From Bacillota bacterium (GTDB lineage Bacteria > Bacillota > Clostridia > Acetivibrionales > DTU013): a DNA stretch of 64,000 nt. A program made the position numbers and the translations under genes. The stretch spans positions 1-64,000 of the forward strand of contig JAEZMD010000007.1 in assembly GCA_023435745.1 (NCBI GenBank). The letters are read 5' to 3'. This document shows, piece by piece, positions 8,965 to 16,653 of the stretch. The notes beneath the pieces were generated by a model that ran no database searches, was not told where the DNA came from, and saw only the letters and a list, made by a program, of their open reading frames with translations. The first letter of the stretch is position 1; every line of letters begins with the position of its first letter.

Positions 8965-9831
8965 ATGTCAATAATTGATTTTCCGCGATTATGCGGAGGT
9001 ACAGTTTTTATATTGCTGTTAGCCGCACGAGGACAGCGGACCGCGAAGCGAGATAATGCTAACGGGAAAACCGACGGATTGTCACAGCCGGAACTACTTA
9101 TCGAACTTGTTAAAATAATTAAGCCATCATTTAATCCGCCTGCAAAAACTTCTACTTTAAAAAAGAATGTTGGAGGGTACAGAAAGTGCGAAGATAACGG
9201 AGGTACATATTTTGCTGCCGTTTTTGAGTCATCAGACATTGATGCTTTTAATTTGCGTATAAAAAGCGAGTACCACAATGTAGTGTCAGCCATGTCGGAG
9301 CTGATACAACGGTTTGTCGGTGACGATAAAGTTGAGTGGCTTTTTAAGGCGTTTCTCGAAGTTATCGAAAAAGACACAAGTATTGATAAAGACTTCATAA
9401 TCGAAGGAAAACAAATGTCTAAAAGTGAAGTGTTGAATATTGACAATGTGTCGCTGGCATCCTTTGCTCTCGGGGTATGGCATTATGTCGTAATGAATGT
9501 GAAAGATAATACTGTGGGACAAGCCACCTTTAACAGTTGGCACACAAAAAAAGGTGACACAAACAGCGAGTGGGTTTTTGATAGTGAAATCGGAAATGAA
9601 ATAAAACGGACAATAACGATTATTCCGTTTTCGGATGAATCATCAGAAACGGCAACGGATGGTTGTGATTTCATTAATGAAACCGAAACTAAAACCGAGG
9701 GTGAGCCTCATGTATTTAAAGAAACTGCAGAGAAATCAACGTCAACAACACAGCAAGTGATAGTCAATGGGAATGTTTTCAACGCTAAAAACCAGTTTTT
9801 CGGAAATGTTGAAAATGTATTTGACAGTTAG
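8965..9831 (+). CDS. Unknown protein with C-terminal NQFFG motif, first gene of RM-linked block
   Basis: 288 aa; GGAGG lies 7 bases before the ATG. No enzyme motif is recognised. The body begins with LCGGTVFILLLAARG, has conserved-looking stretches (SEYHNVVSAMSELIQRF, FALGVWHYVVMN), and ends its folded part near residue 220. A polar linker rich in Glu, Thr and Ser follows (222-262). The last 25 residues switch to a beta-prone, Asn/Gly/Val-rich tail (VIVNGNVFNAKNQFFGNVEN). The same NQFFGxVxxV motif occurs near the N-terminus of the next protein, which suggests that the two bind each other or a common partner. The gene is 9 bp from the next one. Function unknown; the context is type I restriction. 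Confidence 0.7.
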   Translation: MSIIDFPRLCGGTVFILLLAARGQRTAKRDNANGKTDGLSQPELLIELVKIIKPSFNPPAKTSTLKKNVGGYRKCEDNGGTYFAAVFESSDIDAFNLRIKSEYHNVVSAMSELIQRFVGDDKVEWLFKAFLEVIEKDTSIDKDFIIEGKQMSKSEVLNIDNVSLASFALGVWHYVVMNVKDNTVGQATFNSWHTKKGDTNSEWVFDSEIGNEIKRTITIIPFSDESSETATDGCDFINETETKTEGEPHVFKETAEKSTSTTQQVIVNGNVFNAKNQFFGNVENVFDS

Positions 9832-9840
9832 GGGGATTCT

Positions 9841-10428
9841 ATGAATAATACATTATCAAAATTGCATAACCCTAACGAGCAAACTGTTGTGGCGCAGACC
9901 GCCTACAACGCTCCGAACGGCAACCAGTTCTTTGGCAGTGTCAGCTCAGTTAATAGCACCGCCATATTTGTAAATGGAGTAAACGGTCAGCAACAAATTC
10001 AACTGAGCACAGATTACTGCAATCTATTTATTATTAAGGATGAGGCTTTTGCGGGGCAAACCGGCTCGTTTCTTGTACCGAGAGAGCGGGCGCAGCATTT
10101 CATAAAGTTAAGCGATGCGGCAAAAGCTGATATATTGACATTCCCTTCTTTGTTTATGAATACAAATAAGGGCTACAGACGATGTGCAAACGCAAGCCAA
10201 CAGTTTTTTTACGGTCTTGTCACGAACTTTCATGAGCAAGGAAAGTGCTATAAAGTGTTTTTTCAAAAACTATCTGTCCAGCCTTTATTGCAAAGCCAGC
10301 TAAATGAAAATGCGGTCAGGCTTGGAATCAACACCAATGACGGCCGGGATGTGTTAGACGAAACAGCATGGTTAATTAAACAGATGGATTTGAGGAGAGC
10401 CTTGATGAGTGTGGGCATTTATCTTTAA
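9841..10428 (+). CDS. Unknown protein with N-terminal NQFFG motif, second gene of RM-linked block
   Basis: 195 aa; a GGGG-type site precedes the ATG. Residues 21-46 (AYNAPNGNQFFGSVSSVNST and onward) repeat the tail motif of the upstream protein, with NQFFG at 28-32. The rest is a compact fold with LSTDYCNLFIIKDE and GSFLVPRERA, a lone GYRRC segment, and a helical C-terminus. No catalytic motif is evident. The tandem arrangement, the 9-bp spacing and the shared motif strongly suggest the two proteins work together. An adaptor or anti-restriction/regulatory role is only speculation. Confidence 0.65.
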   Translation: MNNTLSKLHNPNEQTVVAQTAYNAPNGNQFFGSVSSVNSTAIFVNGVNGQQQIQLSTDYCNLFIIKDEAFAGQTGSFLVPRERAQHFIKLSDAAKADILTFPSLFMNTNKGYRRCANASQQFFYGLVTNFHEQGKCYKVFFQKLSVQPLLQSQLNENAVRLGINTNDGRDVLDETAWLIKQMDLRRALMSVGIYL

Positions 10429-10487
10429 CAGTTATGGATACTAACCATGAACACTATTTCCTAAGCAAGTATGAATGGAGGATTCCA

Positions 10488-10688
10488 ATGAGCAACGAAG
10501 TCGACAATACAGTTCCTGAAAAATGGGTAAACCTCGAAGATGTAGCAACGCATTTGAGCGTGAGCCCCGATACAATCCGTGCATGGATACGCAAAGGTAC
10601 TATTCCTTTCAGCCGTGCCGGGAAGCAGTACAAATTTAAACTTTCTGAGGTCGATGAATGGGTACGCGAAGGAAGGATTTCTGAATAA
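10488..10688 (+). CDS. Small excisionase-like helix-turn-helix DNA-binding protein
   Basis: 66 aa. The ATG at 10488 has GGAGG 6 bases upstream. The sequence WVNLEDVATHLSVSPDTIR, then a tryptophan and KGTIPFSRAGKQYKF, is a typical HTH_17/excisionase winged helix. Such proteins appear directly ahead of hsdM in many type I loci and may control them or recruit the complex to DNA. The next gene starts 28 bp downstream in the same direction. The alternative start at 10434 lacks a good ribosome site. Confidence 0.75.
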   Translation: MSNEVDNTVPEKWVNLEDVATHLSVSPDTIRAWIRKGTIPFSRAGKQYKFKLSEVDEWVREGRISE

Positions 10689-10716
10689 AATACAAGAGTC
10701 TAAGGAGTTAAACAAT

Positions 10717-12294
10717 ATGGCTAAGAAAGCAGCAATGACCGAGCAATCGCTCGAATCTATAATGTGGAATTGCCGCAACGCCCTACGCGGGACGGTTGGC
10801 GGCAATGACAAGAACCGTGATGCCGTTATGGGCTTAGTGTTCTTAAAATTTGCAGGTGATAAGTTCGATAAGCGCCGTAAGGAAATCACCAAACAATACG
10901 GCGATGTTCCAGCGTTTTTGGAGAAGAAGTCCTTTTATCTATCCGAAAATGTGTTTTACTTGAACGAGACTTCTCGTTGGAGTCACATCGTCACGAACGC
11001 AAGCGCAGATGACATTGCTGTTATCATCGACAAAGCGATGAAGGATATAGAGGACGGAAACCCGCCTTTGAAAGGCACTCTGCCGCAAAACTTCTACGCC
11101 ACCCTCGGCACACGTCCCGAACAAGTAAAAATGCTTATCGATGAGGTCAACAAAATCGATGAGAAGCGTTTTCATGACCGCGATTTAATCGGACGGGTGT
11201 ATGAATATTTCCTGCAGGTCTTTGCCATTGACTCCGGCACGAGCAACGAAAAAGGCGAATACTATACTCCTTCGAGCATCGTTCAACTCATTGCCGAACT
11301 CATCGAGCCATATGAAGGTGTTGTGTACGATCCCTGCTGCGGTTCTGCTGGGATGTTTGTTTCTTCTATTAAATTTGTGGAGCGGCATAACGGTAACCGC
11401 TCAAAAATATCCATAGTCGGGCAGGAGCGTATTCCCGACACTTGGCGGCTTGCCAAAATGAACCTTGCCATTCGCGGCATCGCTCATAATCTTGGCGAAC
11501 GCAATGAATCTACCTTTGCCGAGGATTTGCATAAGGACAAAAAAGTTGATTTCATCATGGCAAATCCTCCGTTTAATTTGAAATTGAATGCCCAGGGCGT
11601 GACACAAGACAAACTGAACGGCGATCCGCGCTGGGACGGCTACACAACCCCGCCTGTTTCCAATGCCAACTATGCGTGGATTCTACATATGCTCTCGAAA
11701 CTGGATGTAACAAACGGTATCGCTGGTTTCCTTCTAGCTAACGGAGCATTGAACGCCGATGGTGTGGAGGGTGACATCCGCCGTGAGTTGGTTGAGAACG
11801 ATAAAGTAGAAGCGATAATCGTTCTTCCCCGTGAGATGTTCTACTCTACGGACATTTCTGTTACGCTTTGGATTTTGAACAACAACAAAAAAGCCCGATC
11901 ATTGAACGGGCGACAGCTTCGTAACAGGCAAGGTGAGGTTCTTTTTGTTGACCTACGCCGTTGGAATGAAAATATATACGAAAAGAAATATATTCAATTT
12001 TCCGATGAGCAGATTGACGCTATTAAAAAGATATACACCGACTGGCAAACAAACGAGAACTTTGAAGCGGTACCGGAACTCTGCTGCTCGGCGACCAAAG
12101 CTGAAATCGCAGCGCAAAGATATTCTCTTGCACCGAGTAAATACATCGAGTTCATTGACCATGACTTGGAAATCGACTACGCTTCCGAAATGGCACGAAT
12201 TCAAGGCGAGATGCGCGAGATATTAAAAGCTGAGAAGGAATCACAAGCGATGCTTGAAGAAGCATTTAGGGGGATCGGATATGGGATTGACTAA
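10717..12294 (+). CDS. hsdM: Type I restriction-modification system, methyltransferase subunit HsdM
   Basis: 525 aa from the ATG at 10717 (AAGGAG upstream). A helical N-terminal HsdM domain covers about 10-150. The catalytic N6-adenine methylase domain has the SAM-binding DPCCGSAGMF at 205-214 and the catalytic NPPF at 283-286. With HsdS it modifies the recognition sequence to protect self DNA; with HsdR it forms the restriction complex. A longer frame from 10579 is not used because it runs through the HTH gene. It overlaps hsdS by 14 bp. Length and motifs are complete, so it is expected to be active. Confidence 0.95.
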   Translation: MAKKAAMTEQSLESIMWNCRNALRGTVGGNDKNRDAVMGLVFLKFAGDKFDKRRKEITKQYGDVPAFLEKKSFYLSENVFYLNETSRWSHIVTNASADDIAVIIDKAMKDIEDGNPPLKGTLPQNFYATLGTRPEQVKMLIDEVNKIDEKRFHDRDLIGRVYEYFLQVFAIDSGTSNEKGEYYTPSSIVQLIAELIEPYEGVVYDPCCGSAGMFVSSIKFVERHNGNRSKISIVGQERIPDTWRLAKMNLAIRGIAHNLGERNESTFAEDLHKDKKVDFIMANPPFNLKLNAQGVTQDKLNGDPRWDGYTTPPVSNANYAWILHMLSKLDVTNGIAGFLLANGALNADGVEGDIRRELVENDKVEAIIVLPREMFYSTDISVTLWILNNNKKARSLNGRQLRNRQGEVLFVDLRRWNENIYEKKYIQFSDEQIDAIKKIYTDWQTNENFEAVPELCCSATKAEIAAQRYSLAPSKYIEFIDHDLEIDYASEMARIQGEMREILKAEKESQAMLEEAFRGIGYGID

Positions 12295-13408
12295 ACTCGG
12301 TTTATACATCGAACCGTCTGAACACCGTAATTCCGAGGGCGTTTATGATTGCACTGCTGTCGTCGGACTTTCTACTGCCAAACAGATTATTGAGACGAAA
12401 GCGAACTTAGACGGTGTAAGCATGACTTCATATAAGCTATTGCCGCCTCGCCATTTTGCTTATGTCCCAGACACATCGCGGCGCGGCGAAAAGATGTCAC
12501 TTGGCTATAACACTACGGAGGAGACTTTTCTCGTGTCCTCTATTTCGGTGGTTTTTTGTGTTTCCGATACAGCAAACCTTAACTCCGACTATCTTTATAT
12601 GTATTTCAATCGCCCGGAGTTCGACCGCTATGCTCGGTTCAATTCTTGGGGTTCGGCGCGCGAAGCGTTTTCGTGGGACGATATGTGCGATATTTCTATA
12701 GATCTGCCGCCATTGCCCGTGCAAGAAAAAGTTGTTGCTGTCTACAATGCCATGCTTGCCAACCAACGTGCCTATGAAAGCAGTCTGGAGGATTTGAACA
12801 TAGCGATAGCGGCAAGCATCGAGGAGTTCAAACACACTGCTCCGCGTGTGGCTGTTGGTCGATTGCTTGAAGAAATTGATACCCGCAACCGAGACAATGC
12901 GATTTCGAACGTGCAAGGCATCAATATCAACAAAGAATTTATGCCTTCCGTTGCTAACCTCAGTACAACAGATTTGACAAAATACAAAGTAATCAGAAAA
13001 AATCAGTTCGCCTACTCCGCTATGCAAACTGGTCGTGATGAGTGCATTCGCATTGCTTTGTTCCACGAGGATGAGCCTGTTATTATTTCACCTGCGTATT
13101 CTGTTTTGCAAGTGAAAGCTGAGTCAGAATATGAAGCGCTCGCCGGATATATCATGCTTTGGTTTAGTCGTAGCGAAAGCGATCGTTACGGTTGGTTCAT
13201 CAGCGACAGCAGTATTCGAGCAAGCTTGGAGTTAGCACGGTTTTATGAAATTGAGATTCCGTTGCCAAAATTGGAAAAACAGCAAGCGGTGGTAAACTTT
13301 TATAACGCCCGTCATTTAATAATGAAAAATATAACGACCGTGGGCAATATGTTAAAAGAACTCTGCCCGATACTGATAAAAGGTTCGCTCGAAGAAGCGA
13401 GTGCATAG
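12281..13408 (+). CDS. hsdS: Type I restriction-modification system, specificity subunit HsdS
   Basis: 375 aa starting at the ATG at 12281 inside the end of hsdM. Two target-recognition halves are visible, each followed by a conserved helix. The first ends with ISIDLPPLPVQEKVVAVYNA and the second with IEIPLPKLEKQQAVVNFYNA, the usual repeated PLPxxxxQ motif that leads into a coiled-coil spacer. This subunit determines which DNA sequence is methylated and cut. Only one hsdS is present, with no inverted extra copies nearby, so shuffling of specificity is not indicated. The recognition sequence cannot be deduced. Confidence 0.92.
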   Translation: MGLTKLGLYIEPSEHRNSEGVYDCTAVVGLSTAKQIIETKANLDGVSMTSYKLLPPRHFAYVPDTSRRGEKMSLGYNTTEETFLVSSISVVFCVSDTANLNSDYLYMYFNRPEFDRYARFNSWGSAREAFSWDDMCDISIDLPPLPVQEKVVAVYNAMLANQRAYESSLEDLNIAIAASIEEFKHTAPRVAVGRLLEEIDTRNRDNAISNVQGININKEFMPSVANLSTTDLTKYKVIRKNQFAYSAMQTGRDECIRIALFHEDEPVIISPAYSVLQVKAESEYEALAGYIMLWFSRSESDRYGWFISDSSIRASLELARFYEIEIPLPKLEKQQAVVNFYNARHLIMKNITTVGNMLKELCPILIKGSLEEASA

Positions 13409-13425
13409 AATTGGAGGGGGAAACC

Positions 13426-16400
13426 GTGGACATGAATTTTATACGGGGGCAGTTTACAGAAGCCCAGCTCGAAGAAGCTATAATCAACCTGTTTCAAGAA
13501 CAGGACTACAAGTATGTCCACGGTGAAACCATCCACCGTGGCTTTGATGAAATATTGTTGAAGGATGATTTGCAAGCATACCTTGCTAACCACTATCCAG
13601 ACCTCACAGCGGCTGAAACGAAAAAAGTCATCAGCCGACTTGAAAACATACCGTCCGCACCGCTATACATCGGTAACCGTGAGACGTTTATTTTGGTGAA
13701 CGAGGGATTTGATTTAGTGCGTGACGACCCCGGTAAAATTGCCCTACATATCAACTATATAAATTTCGAAGAGCCGGTTAAAAACGTGTTCAAAGTGGTC
13801 AACCAATTTTCGGTACAGGGTGACCGCTTGCGTCGCCCGGATTTGTTGTTGTTTATAAACGGTATTCCTGTGGCGATTTTCGAGTTCAAATCCGCCATCA
13901 AAGAAAACACGACCATCTACGATGCTTGGGAGCAGATAACAATCCGCTATAGCCGCGACATCCCTAAACTGATGAAATATTGTTTTTTGTCTGTCATAAG
14001 TGACGGTGCAAACACGAAAATGGGCAGTATTTTTACGCCGTATGAATATTACTACGCATGGAATAAAATCAACGAAACGGAAAAGGTCAGCAACGGCATC
14101 GCCGCCCTGCTTACGATGATAAAAGGTGCGTTTTCTCAAGAACGTGTCGTTTCCATATTGCGAGATTTCGTCTATTACCCGGATGATGCCACAAAGGTAA
14201 TCGCTATTGTTGCCCGCTATCCGCAGTTCTTTGCGGCGCATAAGATGTTTAAAAATATAAAAGATCATCTAAAACCAAACGGCGACGGCAAAGGGGGTAC
14301 ATACTTCGGAGCGACCGGTTGTGGCAAAACCTACACGATGCTGTTTCTTTCTCGCCTACTTGCCCTTCGTGACAGAGATACTTTTAAGAATCCGACAATA
14401 GTCATTATTACCGACCGTGAGGATTTGGATAGACAGACCTCGGAGTTGTTCGTCTCGTCAAAACGGTATCTGCATGAAAATAACGTGCGGAGCATCGAAA
14501 GCCGAAGTGACTTGCAAAAAGCATTAGGGGTAGAAATGTCCGAATTCGCGATGGTTGCAGAAGAGTCTGTTGATTATAGTGTAACAGGAGCGGAAAGCGG
14601 AGGAGTTTTCCTGACGACGATTCAAAAATTCTGCGAATCTACAGGATTACTTTCCAACCGAGAAAACATCATTTGTATGTCTGACGAAGCACACAGAACA
14701 CAAACTGGCGTAGGCTCGAAATTGAAGAAAACCGATAAAGGCGTTTTTACTACTTTTGGGTTCGCCAAATATCTACGCGACAGTTTTCCCCAGGCCACTT
14801 ATTGCGGCTTTACGGGAACACCGATTGACGAGACCATAGCCGTGTTCGGTGAAGTCGTGGACAGCTACACAATGAAAGAATCAAGCGACGACGGCATCAC
14901 CGTTCGTATCGCTTATGAGCCGCGCTTGGCGAGAGTTATTCTCTCCGATGAACAAGCCCGGGAAATACAAAAATACTATGATAAATGTACAGACGAAGGC
15001 TCTAACCCCGAACAAGTCGAGGAAAGCAAAAAAGCCATGAGCCAGATGCGTCACGTCCTCGGCCACCCGGAAAGGATTAAGAAACTAGCGTTAGATATCG
15101 TCACCCACTACGAAGCGTTAGCTGCGCAAAAGCCAAAAATCGTTCAAAAGGCGATGATTGTCTGTGCTGACAGAATGCTTGCTTTCCGTTTGTTAAAAGC
15201 GGTTATAGCACTTCGTCCTGATTGGGATAAGCCGATTAGAACCGAAAATGAAGCGGCGCTCACAAAAGCAGAATTGGAAAAACTCGTGCCTCTTGCCAAA
15301 ATTAAACTCGTGGCTACCCAAGGCGAAAACGACGAAAAAGAGTTGTTTGACCTCTGCGGCACAAAAGACTACAGGCAGATGCTTGATAGACAATTCAAAA
15401 ATAATAACTCCAACTTCAAAATTGCAATAGTGGTTGATATGTGGATTACCGGCTTTGACGTTCCGTCTTTAGCGGTTATGTATATAGACAAGCCACTACA
15501 AAAACACACTTTGATTCAAACCATATCCCGTGTTAACCGTGTGTTTGACGGTAAAGATATGGGACTGGTGGTTGACTATATCGGAATCAAGCAAGATATG
15601 CTTGAAGCTGTAAAGAAATATGGAAGTCCTCTGGAAAGCCCGATTGATGAGATTAAGATTTCCCTTGCCGTATTCCGTAACCATTTGAAATTACTGGATG
15701 AATTACTCCACGATTTTGATGCTACAAAGTTCCACACTGGCGAACCATTGGAACGCTTGATGTGCTTAGATGCCGCCGCAGAGTATGTGCAAATCAGCAA
15801 GGAAATGGAAAGCCGTTTCATGAGCCTTTCCCGCAAAATGAAAGCGGCATATGAGATTTGCTTTCCGTCCGGTGAACTGACAGACGTTGAAACGGTAAAG
15901 GCCCAGTTTTACCTTGCCATCCGTTCTATCATTTATAAGCAGACGAAAGGCGATGCGCCGGACGCTGAAGTAATGAACCGCGTGGTCGAAAAGATGGTAC
16001 AGGAAGCTATCTCCTGCACGGGTATCGAAAATATCGTTAATGCGGGTAAACCCGAAGACTTGTTCAGCGAAGATTTTATGAAGCAGCTTGATGAAATCAA
16101 TCTGCCTATTTCAAAATTCAATGCCCTTTTGAGATTGCTACGGAAAACAATATCCGGCTACAGCCACGTAAACAAGGTAAAAGCAATTGAATTTGACAAA
16201 CGGTTGAAGGCCGTTGTGGACAGTTATAACGATAGAGATAAACTCGTTTTCACGAGCGAGGTGGTCGCTGAATTTATCAATGGGCTTTCGGATGAGTTGA
16301 TAAAAATATTTAAAGACATCCAAACCGACAGAACTTCATTCGAGGCGTTGGGTATCACCTATGAGGAAAAGGCGTTTTATGACATCCTTGTAAAAGTACG

Positions 16401-16641
16401 AGATGACAATGGATTTCCATACGCTGATGAAAAGTGTCTTGTCCTTGCCAGAGAAATAAAAATACTGGTTGACGACAAAGCACAGTTTGCCGATTGGTCG
16501 ACCCGCGATGATATAAAGAACCAGCTCAACAGGGATTTGACCGTGTTGCTCTATAAAAACGGTTATCCGCCCGAATGGGATGAGGAAGTATTCGAACGAG
16601 TACTTGAACAAGCCGAAAACTTCAAGAAGTGGTCGGATTAA
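13426..16641 (+). CDS. hsdR: Type I restriction-modification system, endonuclease/translocase subunit HsdR
   Basis: About 1071 aa. The GTG at 13426 sits 8 bases after GGAGG and is preferred over the ATG at 13432. The N-terminal PD-(D/E)xK nuclease is visible (RRPDLLLF ... IFEFKS, near 139-155). A superfamily 2 translocase follows, with Walker A GATGCGKT near 295-302, DEAH near 420-423, a GFTGTP motif III, and the VDMWITGFDVP and ISRVNR helicase motifs further on. A helical C-terminal domain contacts HsdM. The subunit pulls DNA past the complex and cuts far from the site. Complete by length and motifs; 12 bp separates it from the next gene. Confidence 0.95.
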   Translation: MDMNFIRGQFTEAQLEEAIINLFQEQDYKYVHGETIHRGFDEILLKDDLQAYLANHYPDLTAAETKKVISRLENIPSAPLYIGNRETFILVNEGFDLVRDDPGKIALHINYINFEEPVKNVFKVVNQFSVQGDRLRRPDLLLFINGIPVAIFEFKSAIKENTTIYDAWEQITIRYSRDIPKLMKYCFLSVISDGANTKMGSIFTPYEYYYAWNKINETEKVSNGIAALLTMIKGAFSQERVVSILRDFVYYPDDATKVIAIVARYPQFFAAHKMFKNIKDHLKPNGDGKGGTYFGATGCGKTYTMLFLSRLLALRDRDTFKNPTIVIITDREDLDRQTSELFVSSKRYLHENNVRSIESRSDLQKALGVEMSEFAMVAEESVDYSVTGAESGGVFLTTIQKFCESTGLLSNRENIICMSDEAHRTQTGVGSKLKKTDKGVFTTFGFAKYLRDSFPQATYCGFTGTPIDETIAVFGEVVDSYTMKESSDDGITVRIAYEPRLARVILSDEQAREIQKYYDKCTDEGSNPEQVEESKKAMSQMRHVLGHPERIKKLALDIVTHYEALAAQKPKIVQKAMIVCADRMLAFRLLKAVIALRPDWDKPIRTENEAALTKAELEKLVPLAKIKLVATQGENDEKELFDLCGTKDYRQMLDRQFKNNNSNFKIAIVVDMWITGFDVPSLAVMYIDKPLQKHTLIQTISRVNRVFDGKDMGLVVDYIGIKQDMLEAVKKYGSPLESPIDEIKISLAVFRNHLKLLDELLHDFDATKFHTGEPLERLMCLDAAAEYVQISKEMESRFMSLSRKMKAAYEICFPSGELTDVETVKAQFYLAIRSIIYKQTKGDAPDAEVMNRVVEKMVQEAISCTGIENIVNAGKPEDLFSEDFMKQLDEINLPISKFNALLRLLRKTISGYSHVNKVKAIEFDKRLKAVVDSYNDRDKLVFTSEVVAEFINGLSDELIKIFKDIQTDRTSFEALGITYEEKAFYDILVKVRDDNGFPYADEKCLVLAREIKILVDDKAQFADWSTRDDIKNQLNRDLTVLLYKNGYPPEWDEEVFERVLEQAENFKKWSD

Positions 16642-16653
16642 GGAGGCAGGCAG

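Noticed and set aside
12254..12280. Upstream start for HsdS at 12254
   Set aside because: The extra nine residues lie within hsdM and lack a ribosome site; the ATG at 12281 after AGGGGGA is better.
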